A DNA stretch of 61,374 nt, taken from contig DEXG01000008.1 of NCBI GenBank assembly GCA_002364005.1, forward strand, positions 38,480-99,853, given 5' to 3'. Numbering within the stretch: position 1 is the first letter of the stretch; every line of letters starts with the position of its first letter. A program made the translations under genes and the position numbers. This DNA is from Phycisphaerales bacterium UBA3190. GTDB lineage: Bacteria; Planctomycetota; Phycisphaerae; Phycisphaerales; UBA1924. This document shows positions 43,022-52,165 of the stretch, one piece after another. The notes below the pieces were generated by a model, which was not told the DNA's origin, did not search any database, and saw only the letters and a list, made by a program, of their open reading frames with translations.

Positions 43022-44437
43022 TCAGGGGGAGGCCTGGTCGGGTTCTAGCTGGGTCTCTTCGGGCTTGGGCGGGTACTCAAAGTCGTACTCGGGGCGTGGC
43101 TGATACATGGATCGGATCCAATCGATGGCTTGCTGGTATTTGCGATCGCGTGTGTTCCGGAAGATCGGGCGGTACTTCATACCCGGGTAGTCCTGCGGTA
43201 TCTGGGGATGGGGGAAGAGCGAGTTGCTGGGCATCATGGCCAGCTGCAGCAGCGGTGAGCGTTCGGGTGTGTTGAAGTCGATGAGGGGTGTGCCGTTGGC
43301 CAGACGGGTATTCTCGATGATGTAGAGGTTTGTGAAAGCGGTCTCGTCGGTATTGGGGCGTTCGTTGATGAGTCTGAATGAGCCCGCGTCGACGCCCCCG
43401 TGGCATCGGGTCGAGGCGCAGGCGTTGATGAGCCACCCACGCCCGTGGTGCACCTGCTCCTTGAACCTGATGAGTGAGTCGGGGTTCTCGAGCACTTCGA
43501 TCCGGGCGTAGAGGTCACGCGCTTTGAGCGAGAAAAGCAGCTTCAGTTTGTCGACCGCGGGGAGTTGAAGGATTTGGTTTCGCTGGTCCTGGTCGGGACT
43601 GAACGCGTCCGGGTTGGCTCGCATGAGTTCGATCATGACCTCGTCGGGCACCCGCATTCGGGGTGCATCGCGAAGATCGATCTCATAGACCCGCATCAGG
43701 TTGATCTGCTCATCGCTGAGCGGGACCAGGTCGTTGCGTGTGATCTGGTACTCGCGTGGTTCCTGCGTATCCGGTTTGGGCGTCTCGGGTTTCCCGCCTT
43801 CGGCTTGCTGGTCTTGCTGGTCTTGCTGGTCTTCCTGATCTTTCTGTTCATTCCGATCGGTCGATTCGAGTTTGTCGTATTCCGAGAGCCAGCGGTGGAG
43901 CAGCTTGGCGTGCGGGTGGTTGGGCTCGAGGATCAGGAGGTCATCGAGCTCCTTGATCGCGATGCCGTACGCTTTTCGTGATCTGAGCCATTCGATCAGG
44001 GCGAGGCGGGCATCGATATCGTCCTCTGCGATCGTGGCACGCAGTTTTTCGTATCGTTCCTGAACCGGGGCGAGCACGACGATGTTGGCGATGTTCCGGC
44101 GCTGAAAGGTCGTCTCGATGCCCTCGATGCCGATGACGACAATGCGGGAGTCTTCTCTGACGAGCTCGCCCGAGATGGTCCGGCCGCTCCTGAGGGTGAT
44201 CACGCATTCGCGTATTCCCTCTGCTGAGGCCTGCTTTTCCTGGGTGTCTTCCTCAGGTTGTTCAGAATCGGGTGTCCAGGATGCCAGGACGAAGCCCACC
44301 GGGGCGGGCTGGGTCTGGCGTGGCTTGGTCAGTGCCAGCAGCGTCATGCTCAGCAGCAGAGCGCACAGGGACAGTCCCACGCATACATGCGTGCGGCGAA
44401 CTCTGTCGTGCGGGTTGTGATCGGTACGCATAGGCAT
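43022..44437 (-). CDS. Membrane-anchored protein with CX4CH (possible haem-binding) motif
   Basis: A 471-residue protein with an N-terminal transmembrane segment (CVGLSLCALLLSMTLLALT) so the body is extracytoplasmic. A Q/D-rich segment (EQKDQEDQQDQQDQQ) follows. In the C-terminal part, ACASTRCHGG gives CX4CH, an atypical c-type haem-attachment spacing, and Met/His residues follow. The start at 44437 (or ATG 44431) is chosen because the longer frame overlaps the tRNA-Leu gene. The function is unknown; haem attachment is inference. Confidence 0.65.
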   Translation of the reverse strand: MPMRTDHNPHDRVRRTHVCVGLSLCALLLSMTLLALTKPRQTQPAPVGFVLASWTPDSEQPEEDTQEKQASAEGIRECVITLRSGRTISGELVREDSRIVVIGIEGIETTFQRRNIANIVVLAPVQERYEKLRATIAEDDIDARLALIEWLRSRKAYGIAIKELDDLLILEPNHPHAKLLHRWLSEYDKLESTDRNEQKDQEDQQDQQDQQAEGGKPETPKPDTQEPREYQITRNDLVPLSDEQINLMRVYEIDLRDAPRMRVPDEVMIELMRANPDAFSPDQDQRNQILQLPAVDKLKLLFSLKARDLYARIEVLENPDSLIRFKEQVHHGRGWLINACASTRCHGGVDAGSFRLINERPNTDETAFTNLYIIENTRLANGTPLIDFNTPERSPLLQLAMMPSNSLFPHPQIPQDYPGMKYRPIFRNTRDRKYQQAIDWIRSMYQPRPEYDFEYPPKPEETQLEPDQASP

Positions 44438-44582
44438 TGTGGGCGCACAGGAGTATACCGCTGGGGGCGGTGTGCGGTTCCTCCTGCTTTGTGCGTGGGC
44501 GGCGTACGGGAGGAATGGGCACTCAAGATTTGGGGCCGCCTCGGTCGGGCGTGGGTGTGTGGCTTCGTCCGTTGGGCGCATG

Positions 44583-44607
44583 AAAAAGCGACGCCTGTCG
44601 GCGTCGC
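44583..44607 (-). terminator. Rho-independent terminator of tRNA-Leu
   Basis: GCGACGCC (44588-44595), loop TGTC, GGCGTCGC (44600-44607). On the minus strand five T follow (44583-44587). It sits just past the tRNA 3' end. Confidence 0.92.
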
Positions 44608-44614
44608 TTATCAA

Positions 44615-44698
44615 TGCCCAGGAGAGGACTCGAACCTCCACTCCCTTGCGAGAACCACCACCTCAAGGTGGCGCGTCTACCAATTCCGCCACCTGGGC
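44615..44698 (-). tRNA. tRNA-Leu (anticodon GAG)
   Basis: An 84-nt minus-strand type II tRNA. It begins GCCCAGGTGGCGGAATTGG and ends CCTGGGCA. The anticodon stem CCACC/GGTGG encloses the loop TTGAGGT, giving anticodon GAG. A long variable arm (TTCTCGCAAGGGAG region) and a T-arm GGAGG TTCGAGT CCTCT complete it. No CCA is encoded. Confidence 0.95.
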
Positions 44699-44715
44699 AG
44701 GTCGATGCGAGGGGA

Positions 44716-44743
44716 AGTATAGACGAAAATTGCCGCTTGTCGA
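44716..44743 (-). promoter_or_regulatory. Promoter of tRNA-Leu
   Basis: On the minus strand, TCGACA (44738-44743) and TATACT (44716-44721) are separated by 16 bases, with the -10 about 18 bases before the tRNA 5' end. The -10 matches the consensus well. Confidence 0.65.
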
Positions 44744-44910
44744 GTTGGGTCTCGATGCAGATTCGTAAATCGGATGTCTGATTATCGGGTCATCGTCAGA
44801 TGCGTGAATGCTGAGCCGCTAGGATTCATCTGAAAGCGGATTCTCTCCAGCGGTTCTGGGGTGGATCGGTACCGAAAGTGACCATTTCTTGAGGCATATC
44901 GAGGTTTGTG

Positions 44911-45381
44911 ATGGCAACAGATATCTCAGACATCAAACAGAAGCTGTATGAGCATATCAAGCAGGGCGCGATCGACGCGGATGTTTTCGCATCGGTCGAG
45001 ATCGACGCTCGGGGTGTGTGCTGCGAAGCGGACGGCCCCGCCGAGCCGGTGTATTACCGGGTTTATATCGAAGAAGGCGACATCTGGGTCGCGCTGGAGA
45101 CCGAGGACCGCTGGCTTTCGGGCTCGATCGAGGGCGATCTGGTCGGGACGGGCGACAAGCTCGACGATCTGCTTGAAGAGGAAATCATCGATCTTGGGCA
45201 CACCGACGCGGTGGTTGAGTTCGATCACTACCGATCGCCCGAGAAGGTGTATGTCTTCCGATCGAAGGTCTCGACCCCGCTGAGCAGCCCCGATGCGCCG
45301 CAGCACGCGCTGCTCTGGCTGCTGGGATACGAGATCGTGTTTCGTGAGCTTGGCGATATGACAGAGGACGACGAGGACTGA
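44911..45381 (+). CDS. Acidic protein of unknown function
   Basis: A 156-residue acidic soluble protein (IYVEEGDIWVALETEDRWLS-like beta segments, then LDDLLEEEIIDLGH and a DMTEDDED tail). The ATG at 44911 has GAGG 6 bases upstream; GTG 44908 would add one residue. The fold may resemble small chaperone-like or YbjN-type domains, but this is a guess. It lies 45 bases before the glycosyltransferase, so co-expression is possible. Confidence 0.72.
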   Translation: MATDISDIKQKLYEHIKQGAIDADVFASVEIDARGVCCEADGPAEPVYYRVYIEEGDIWVALETEDRWLSGSIEGDLVGTGDKLDDLLEEEIIDLGHTDAVVEFDHYRSPEKVYVFRSKVSTPLSSPDAPQHALLWLLGYEIVFRELGDMTEDDED

Positions 45382-45426
45382 CGCGAGCGTGCGGAGTCCA
45401 ACAGTGAGTGAAAGCAGCCCCGAACC

Positions 45427-46896
45427 ATGCGCATACTGATGCTCGGATGGGAGTTTCCCCCCTTTATGGCCGGCGGTCTGGGCACCGCGGTCGAGGGACT
45501 CACGCGCTCATTGGTCAATCAGGGCCACGAGGTGGTCTTCGTGCTGCCTCAGGCGGTCCCCGAGGGGCACCAATCGCATGTCGAGCTGATTGGGCCCAGG
45601 GTGCTGGCCCAGCGAGCGCAGGCCCTGCGCAAGGGCGTGATCGAGCCCCAGCCGGCCAGTGGGGGGGCTGAGCCCGAATCACTCGATGAGGCGCGCCAGC
45701 GCGATCCGGAGCTGATTGAAACACTGACGCGTCGGATCGAGGAGTTCCGGTCGAGCTACCCCAGTTCGTACCCCGGGGTCGATGTGGAGAACACACTCAC
45801 TCGGCTCGTCCAGGAGGTTCGCGAATCGCACGAGGTGCAATCGCACGCGCAATCGGCGCTGCGTGACCCGAGCGGGTTCAAGGCGCTGCAAACCGCCAGC
45901 GCAACGCAGATCGCCGACGCGTTCGACGCCCTCCTCGACTCGGTCGATGGCCTGGGGACCGGCGACAGCGGGTATGGCAATGATCTCTTCGGCGATGCCC
46001 ACCGCTACGCTCGGCTCGTGGCGGCGCTGGGATTGACAGAGAAGTTCGATGTCATCCATGCGCACGATTGGCTGACCTATCAGGCGGGGCTCCTGCTCAA
46101 GCAGATCACCGGCAAGCCGCTCGTTTGCCATATCCACGCCACGGAGTTCGATCGTTCGGGCGAGCACATCAATCAGGGCGTCTACGACATCGAGCGTGCA
46201 GGAATGCAGGGTGCGGATCGCGTGATCGCGGTCTCGCGTCTGACCAAAGCGATCGTGCACAAGCGGTACGGGGTGCCCGACGAGAAGATCGATGTGGTGT
46301 ACAACGGCGTCGCCCAGCACGAGGCCCAGCCACAGCGGGGTGCGGCGATCGAGAGCGACGACAGGATCGTGCTCTTCCTCGGGCGCATCACGATGCAGAA
46401 GGGCCCCGAGTACTTCATCCAGGCCGCCAAGCGGGTGCTGGAGAAGGAAAAGAAGGTCAAGTTCGTGGTCGCCGGCTCGGGCGATATGGCCGTGCGGATG
46501 ATCGAGCACGCCGCGTCGATCGGGATCGGGCACAAGGTGCTCTTCACCGGGTTCCTGCGTGGGCGTGATGTTGATCGGGTGTATCAGATGGCCGATTGCT
46601 ATGTGATGCCCAGCGTGTCCGAGCCCTTCGGGATCGCGCCGCTGGAGGCGATGCGGAACGATGTGCCGGTGATCGTGTCCAAGCAGTCGGGCGTTTCAGA
46701 GGTGCTGACCCACGCGCTGAAGGTCGATTTCTGGGACACGGACGAGATGGCCAACAAGATCGTCGCGGTCTTGCGATACCCGCCTCTGGGCGAAACCCTG
46801 CGTGAGCACGGTCGCTTCGAGCTGCGTGGTCTCAACTGGGACGGTGCGGCGGAGAAGTGCGTCAAGGTCTACGGGCGGGCTATCGCGGCTCACTGA
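45427..46896 (+). CDS. Glycogen/starch synthase-like glycosyltransferase
   Basis: A 489-residue GT-B transferase. The opening RILMLGWEFPPFMAGGLGT is the GT5/GT4 sugar-nucleotide entrance, with FDVIHAHDWLTYQAG, DRVIAVSRLTKAIVH, VVYNGV and, in the C-terminal domain, VLFLGRITMQKGPEYFIQA and SVSEPFGIAPLEAM with the catalytic Glu. An acidic insert (about 65-200) separates the first motif from the rest. It probably makes or extends an alpha-glucan, which links to the GH15 enzyme elsewhere, but substrate is not shown. Confidence 0.9.
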   Translation: MRILMLGWEFPPFMAGGLGTAVEGLTRSLVNQGHEVVFVLPQAVPEGHQSHVELIGPRVLAQRAQALRKGVIEPQPASGGAEPESLDEARQRDPELIETLTRRIEEFRSSYPSSYPGVDVENTLTRLVQEVRESHEVQSHAQSALRDPSGFKALQTASATQIADAFDALLDSVDGLGTGDSGYGNDLFGDAHRYARLVAALGLTEKFDVIHAHDWLTYQAGLLLKQITGKPLVCHIHATEFDRSGEHINQGVYDIERAGMQGADRVIAVSRLTKAIVHKRYGVPDEKIDVVYNGVAQHEAQPQRGAAIESDDRIVLFLGRITMQKGPEYFIQAAKRVLEKEKKVKFVVAGSGDMAVRMIEHAASIGIGHKVLFTGFLRGRDVDRVYQMADCYVMPSVSEPFGIAPLEAMRNDVPVIVSKQSGVSEVLTHALKVDFWDTDEMANKIVAVLRYPPLGETLREHGRFELRGLNWDGAAEKCVKVYGRAIAAH

Positions 46897-46971
46897 GCCG
46901 GCGACTGGGCCATATTTACCCTTGATCGGATTCGTTTGTCGACCCGCTCGGTTCGAGCCGGGACGCATCGG

Positions 46972-48489
46972 TTATCCCACATCCCGTCCCTGGAACAGGA
47001 TCACCGCCAGCGACAGGAAGACCACGATCTGGCACCCGCCGTAGAGGTAGACGAGCACCACATGCGACATCGGGATGGGCTGGTTCTGCGTGATCGCGTC
47101 GAGCAGCCAGAACGATTGCATGTTCGGGATGACGGACCAGACCATCAGCGGCAGCGGGTGGGTGACGGTGGGCTGCCTGAACAGCGAATCGCCCGGGAAT
47201 GGTGGGCGTGAGAGGGGCAGGGCCTTCTCGCCAACCTGGGTGATGGCGATGCGGTTGTCTTGGATGTCGCTGATCACCAGTGCGGGTGCCTCGCGTGCGT
47301 TCTCGCCCACGGGTGTGTCTGCCGCGAGCGGCTCGAACTCGGGCGTGATCATGCCGACGCCCGAGGGGGTGGCGGCGTAGTAGACCGGATCGCCGATCTT
47401 GATGTCCTCGCGTGCCGGGCCCAGCAGGGTAATGTAGAGGGTTGAACCGGGCGAACGCAGCATGATCTCGTTGAAGTAGAGGTCGTCCTTGAGCGGCGTT
47501 TGGTCGAATGAGAGCAGCTCGGAGAGACTCACATAGCGCCGAGGTTCGTATCCCGCTTCGATGAACTCTTCAACCGTCATGCCGGTGCGTTCAGCGGCGA
47601 CATCCCAGACCTGGTCTAGGAAGAAGTTATACATGTCGAGGTTGCTGGGCGATTCGGTCATGGCGACCTGCCCGAAGCGGTTGTTCTCGTAGATGCCACG
47701 CCCGAACCAGTAGTTCGAGAGCAGGCCAATGAGGAAAACCCCGGTACAGATGGCGATGGTGAGGACCTGTCCAAGGCGGGTCGAGATGGCGGTGGCGACG
47801 GAGGTCATCACGAGCAGGGCCATGGCCAGGCAGGCGCAGGCGAGCATGATCTGGGGCTTGAAGTTGACGCTGGGGTCCATCATCGTCCAGTCTTCATCGA
47901 TGAAGAGCAGGGCGATGTAGCCGATCCAGATCAGGGGGAAGAGCGTGAGCGAAGCGGTCTGCCCGAAGGACCAGCCATACATGTAGTTGCCAACAGCTCC
48001 CAGGAAGATCGAGAACGCGATGGCCCCGACGCTGAAGCTGATGACGGGCCAGACAGGGTCGTCGGCGGCGGTCGAGAGGATCCCGTGGCGGATGCCCATG
48101 AGCAGGAAGGCGATCATGATCCCGATGGCGATGCACATGGCCACGGCGATGCCGAGGAACTTGCCGATGATGACGCTGGTGCGTCCGATGGGCTTGGAGA
48201 CCACGGTCAGGACGGTTTTGTTCTCGATCTCGCGGGAGATGGCGGCGGTCGAGATGAATGCTGAGAGCATGATCCCGAGCAGGAAAACCCCACCCATGGA
48301 GACATCCAGGAGCATTTTGTCGTCGCCGGTGACCTCGCCGGGCACATTGCGTGCGCCCATGGTGAACCCGACGATCCAGGTATTGAGGAGTTGGATGAAG
48401 GCGGCCAGGAGCAACATGATGAAGAACACCGGCTGGCGGATGCTCTCCTTAAAGGCGTTGCGTGCGATGGGCAGTACTGCGGTAATCAT
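46972..48489 (-). CDS. ABC-2-type membrane permease
   Basis: A 505-residue protein with about eight to ten hydrophobic segments: FFIMLLLAAFIQLLNTWIVGF, AMCIAIGIMIAFLLMG, and others. Cytoplasmic motif SREIENKTVLTVVSKPIGRTSVIIGK resembles that of the permease in the divergent operon (54950-56905: YEQREKVIWQTMTKPVAAW and LLGKWLG), so the two are homologous. No ATPase is adjacent on this strand. The ATG at 48489 is chosen because the longer frame (to 48912) is Arg-rich and unlike a protein. An 8-bp inverted repeat lies 37 bases upstream. Confidence 0.85.
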   Translation of the reverse strand: MITAVLPIARNAFKESIRQPVFFIMLLLAAFIQLLNTWIVGFTMGARNVPGEVTGDDKMLLDVSMGGVFLLGIMLSAFISTAAISREIENKTVLTVVSKPIGRTSVIIGKFLGIAVAMCIAIGIMIAFLLMGIRHGILSTAADDPVWPVISFSVGAIAFSIFLGAVGNYMYGWSFGQTASLTLFPLIWIGYIALLFIDEDWTMMDPSVNFKPQIMLACACLAMALLVMTSVATAISTRLGQVLTIAICTGVFLIGLLSNYWFGRGIYENNRFGQVAMTESPSNLDMYNFFLDQVWDVAAERTGMTVEEFIEAGYEPRRYVSLSELLSFDQTPLKDDLYFNEIMLRSPGSTLYITLLGPAREDIKIGDPVYYAATPSGVGMITPEFEPLAADTPVGENAREAPALVISDIQDNRIAITQVGEKALPLSRPPFPGDSLFRQPTVTHPLPLMVWSVIPNMQSFWLLDAITQNQPIPMSHVVLVYLYGGCQIVVFLSLAVILFQGRDVG

Positions 48490-48935
48490 GCGGCTGGGAT
48501 GATAGGGGCGGGGATCGGGTTGGGGCATGCGCAGCGTCTGCGCATGTTGATCGGCCCGGTGTGGGGGGCGAATGTGTGTGTTTTCCAGAGCCGAGTGGTG
48601 CCGGGATCTGTTGAAAGAGCTACGCATCTGTGCGTCAATGGTTCGGGGGAATGACCGAAAGCGTGCGACTGATCCGGATCTCCTTGAACCGGAGCGGCCT
48701 GGGTGTCGTAGGGTGGGGCACAGCCGGGTCGGTACGGGTTCACACACCGCCCGTGGTGCTCGGCTGAGGATTCGGCGAGGAAATCGCATCGTGGCGTTGG
48801 GTGATCCCATCTCTGCGATGTGCGAACCTAGTATGCCCCCCCGGGCGCGTGGGCCCGGCCCCCGCGCAGGCGTGCGAATCACCACTTGACGCACTGTTCC
48901 CAGACGCGACACGCAATCAGAGGATGACGCATCCC
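48490..48935. other. Divergent intergenic region (permease / SPFH operon)
   Basis: No gene recognised. The 446 bases hold a perfect inverted repeat (48526-48546) close to the permease start. Promoters of both the permease and the SPFH operon must lie here, but the boxes are not clear to the eye. Confidence 0.5.
48526..48546. promoter_or_regulatory. Perfect 8-bp inverted repeat, candidate operator
   Basis: CATGCGCA (48526-48533), spacer GCGTC, TGCGCATG (48539-48546). It lies 37 bases before the permease start and 390 bases before the SPFH operon. The two-fold symmetry and spacing suit a dimeric regulator; no regulator gene is adjacent. Confidence 0.4.
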
Positions 48936-51062
48936 ATGAGTAAGGGCGACTACCTGACTTATCGCAAAGCGGCCGCCACCAGCATGACCGGGCTGGTGAT
49001 CCAGCTCATTCTGACGCTGACGGTGTTTTTCTATGCCCGCGTCGCCGGGGACGCGGCCGCGGCTGCGGCTTCGGTCTTCCTGCTCACGGGCGTCCTGGTC
49101 TGGGGTGTGCTGCTGCTGGTCTTTGATCAGCATCGTCGTGAGCGCATCGAGGCGATGGAAGCCGAGCAGCTCGCAGTGAGCGGCGCATCGGCGGCCAGTG
49201 CCTTCGAGAACACCGGCGACGAGATGCGTCTTGCCGCGAGGCGTCTGGCGCTGATTTATAAGTGGATTGTCCCCGCTGTGGCGATCCTGCTGGCCGCGAT
49301 CAACATCTGGGTCGGGTTCTCCCGATTCCGGTTCTACCAGAGCATTGAAGATTACAGCAACAGCAGCAGCCACGCGGGCTGGGCGTTGGCGATCGGTATC
49401 GCGCTGGCCGTGGTCGGGTTTGTCTTTGCCCGGTTTGTCTCGGGTATGGCGAAGGTCAATGCGTGGGCCAACCTGCGTGCGGGGGCGACCACCTCCGTCG
49501 CGGCGGCGCTGGTCGGGCTCGTGCTCGCGGTGGGGGGGTTCCTTGAACTCGCCCTGAGCATGGACCAGGTCATCAGCATCAGCCCGTACATCATCAGCAT
49601 CGGCATGGTGGCGTACGGCGTCGAGATCGTCCTGAACCTGCTGCTGGATGTCTATCGCCCACGCAAGCCGGGCGAGCTGCCCCGCCCCGCGTTCGATTCA
49701 CGCTTCCTGGGTCTGCTGGCTGCTCCTGATCGCATTGCTGAGAATGTCGGCGAGGCGGTCAACTACCAGTTCGGTATCGATGTCACCAGCTCGTGGTTCT
49801 ATCAGCTACTGAGCAAATGGATTATGGCCTTCATCGCCATCGGTATCGGAATCGGCTGGCTCATGTCCTCGCTGGTTGTCGTTGAACCCCACGAGCGGGG
49901 GCTGATCCTGACCAATGGTGAGATTTCCAAGCCGGTGTACAGCTTCGGCGAAGAGGGTGATGGCGATGTCGGCCCCGGTCTGCATATCAAGTGGCCCTGG
50001 CCATTCTCGACCTACGAGACCCCCGTTCTCGTGGGTGGCGGCGATGAGCAGATGCGTACGACCACCGGCGTGCGGGTGCTGCACCTGGCTTCCAACCCGC
50101 CGAACAATGAGAATACCCCGATCCTCTGGACCGAGAGCCACACCCGTGGCGAGCGTCTCAACATCGTGCAGCCCGAGCGCAGCACCGAGGAGGACGACGC
50201 ATCGGGCGGCGAGAACGCAAGCACCAATACGGTCGCGGAGCTGTCGCTCGTGGCCGTCGAGGTGCCCGTGCACTATGTGGTGCGGAATGTGAAGCTGTTC
50301 GATCAGTTCGCGGCCCCCGGTCAGCGTGAGCAGATGCTCCTGCAGGTCGGGCGACGCATCGTAACCCAGTACCTGGGTGAGCTGGCGATCGACGAGGTGC
50401 TCGCGACGCACCGGACCTCGATGCCCATGGAGCTCAAGGCACGCCTCGACGCGGCATATGGCCAGTTCAACGATGGGCAGGGTGCGGGGATCGAGATCCT
50501 GTTTGTTGGTGTCAACGGTGTGCATCCTCCGATGCGGGTCGCCCCGTCGTTTGAGCGTGTGATCTCGGCACGCCAGAACCGCGAATCGCTGATCGAGGAA
50601 GCCCGCAAATCACAGATCAAGATGCTGACCGAGGTTGCCGGCTCTGTTGAGCTTGCAGAACAGATCAGCGAGGAACTGGTTGAGTTGGACGCGATCCGGC
50701 GTGAGCAGGGGAACCTGTCCGACGCGTATATCGAGTCCGAACTCCGCGTCCAGCGCCTGCTCGAACGAGCCGGCGGCGAGTCGGGTGAGCTGCTTCTCGG
50801 TGCCAATGCGAACCGTTGGGTCCGCCACATGTCCGAGCGTGGGCAGGCGAGTCTGCTGCAGGGACAGCAGCAGGCGTATCTCGCGGCTCCGGAGTTGTAC
50901 CGCAGCAAGATGTATTTCGACGCCCTTGCAGAAGCGATGCGGGAGTCGCGGGTCTACCTGACCCCGGCCGAGCTTGAGTCGCTGCTGGTGCGTTTGGAGC
51001 TTCAGGATAAACAGGCGGGTACTGATGTGTTCGATGCCGAAGCAGGCGAGGCGATGCAGTAA
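48936..51062 (+). CDS. Polytopic SPFH-domain (HflK-like) protein
   Basis: A 708-residue protein. The N-terminal half holds about seven hydrophobic helices (SMTGLVIQLILTLTVFFYAR, ALIYKWIVPAVAILLAAINI and others). Helix WIMAFIAIGIGIGWLMSSLVV precedes the SPFH/Band-7 domain: VVVEPHERGLILTNGEISKP, DVGPGLHIKWPWPFS, then EVPVHYVVRNVKLFD. A coiled-coil region follows. Compared with HflK it carries the extra multi-pass membrane part. Start at 48936; ATG 48924 is an alternative. First gene of the six-gene operon. Confidence 0.86.
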   Translation: MSKGDYLTYRKAAATSMTGLVIQLILTLTVFFYARVAGDAAAAAASVFLLTGVLVWGVLLLVFDQHRRERIEAMEAEQLAVSGASAASAFENTGDEMRLAARRLALIYKWIVPAVAILLAAINIWVGFSRFRFYQSIEDYSNSSSHAGWALAIGIALAVVGFVFARFVSGMAKVNAWANLRAGATTSVAAALVGLVLAVGGFLELALSMDQVISISPYIISIGMVAYGVEIVLNLLLDVYRPRKPGELPRPAFDSRFLGLLAAPDRIAENVGEAVNYQFGIDVTSSWFYQLLSKWIMAFIAIGIGIGWLMSSLVVVEPHERGLILTNGEISKPVYSFGEEGDGDVGPGLHIKWPWPFSTYETPVLVGGGDEQMRTTTGVRVLHLASNPPNNENTPILWTESHTRGERLNIVQPERSTEEDDASGGENASTNTVAELSLVAVEVPVHYVVRNVKLFDQFAAPGQREQMLLQVGRRIVTQYLGELAIDEVLATHRTSMPMELKARLDAAYGQFNDGQGAGIEILFVGVNGVHPPMRVAPSFERVISARQNRESLIEEARKSQIKMLTEVAGSVELAEQISEELVELDAIRREQGNLSDAYIESELRVQRLLERAGGESGELLLGANANRWVRHMSERGQASLLQGQQQAYLAAPELYRSKMYFDALAEAMRESRVYLTPAELESLLVRLELQDKQAGTDVFDAEAGEAMQ

Positions 51063-51151
51063 ACCCGTACGAATGAATCAACCGCTCGCGTGAAAGAAAT
51101 CTGTGAGCGTGGTAAGAGCCGCCCGAAGGGGCGAGGAATGGAGAACGAATC

Positions 51152-52165
51152 GTGCTCAAGCTGCTTAAGAAGCTCATGATTCCCGTATTCGCGTTGATTT
51201 TCACCGTGATCATTTTGCTCTTCAGCGCCAGCTATACCGTGCGTTTCACTGAAACCGCGGTGAAGACGACCTTCGGCAGCGCCAACGAGGACTCGATCAT
51301 CGATGAGCCGGGGCTCAAACCCAAATGGCCCTACCCGATCCAGAGCGTGACCAAGTACGACAAGCGCATGCGCATCGTGCAGACTCGCTCGGAGACGGTG
51401 CAGACGGCCGACGATTTTCAGATCATCGTTGAGGGCTACCTGAGCTACCGGGTCACCGACCCGCTGAAGTTCTTCAGGGCGTTCTCGAACGCCGGCGATC
51501 GGGCGCAGGACCACTTCGCCAAGGCGGAGAACGATGTGCTGCGTGACCTGCTCCGGAGCGCCTTGGGCGAGACGAGCAAGTACGAGATGGAAGACCTGTT
51601 CACCAGCCAGAGCGGCGCATCGGTGATCCCGCAGCTTGAAGAATCGGTGTATGAACTGCTCGTCAAGGGTGGCAGCGGGGGGCAGCCCCTGGCTGACTAC
51701 GGCATCGACATCTCCAGCGTGGGCATCGACCGCATCGTGCTTCCCGAAGAGACCACCTCGGCGGTAATCAACCGCATGGGCGCCAACCGCGACCGCTTGG
51801 CGGAGCGGTATGAGTCTGAGGGGCGTTCGCAGGCGCGGGCGATCGAAGCCGAGGCAGCGAGCCAGGCCGATCGCATCCGAGCTTTCGCACAGCGTCGTGC
51901 CGACGAGATTCTCGCCAAGGGCGAGCAGGAAGCGGCACCCTACCTCGCTCAGCAGAACATCAACCCAGACCTGGCGGTGTTCATCCAGAACATCAAGCTG
52001 ATGCGAGAGGCGATGGCCAAGAAGTTCACGCTGATCTTCTCGACTTCAGACTACGGCATGCAGCTCTTTGACCCAGAGGTGCTCAAGCGGACGCAGGGCG
52101 AGATCCCTTCACCCAAGCCGCAGAACGATGACGCCGACGAGGTGCGGAGGACTGGTGATGAGTGA
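51152..52165 (+). CDS. HflC-like SPFH-domain membrane protein
   Basis: A 337-residue protein with one N-terminal membrane helix (MIPVFALIFTVIILLFSAS), an SPFH/Band-7 domain (VRFTETAVKTTFG, GLKPKWPYPIQSVTKYDKRM, VEGYLSYRVTDPLKFFRAF), and a helical coiled-coil C-terminus (RYESEGRSQARAIEAEAASQ, ADEILAKGEQEA). The GTG at 51152 has GGAG upstream. It overlaps the third SPFH gene by 8 nt and is likely to form a HflKC-like assembly. Confidence 0.9.
   Translation: MLKLLKKLMIPVFALIFTVIILLFSASYTVRFTETAVKTTFGSANEDSIIDEPGLKPKWPYPIQSVTKYDKRMRIVQTRSETVQTADDFQIIVEGYLSYRVTDPLKFFRAFSNAGDRAQDHFAKAENDVLRDLLRSALGETSKYEMEDLFTSQSGASVIPQLEESVYELLVKGGSGGQPLADYGIDISSVGIDRIVLPEETTSAVINRMGANRDRLAERYESEGRSQARAIEAEAASQADRIRAFAQRRADEILAKGEQEAAPYLAQQNINPDLAVFIQNIKLMREAMAKKFTLIFSTSDYGMQLFDPEVLKRTQGEIPSPKPQNDDADEVRRTGDE

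Noticed and set aside
44438..44641. Longer N-terminus of the CX4CH protein
   Set aside because: It would run through the tRNA-Leu gene, so the start was placed after it.
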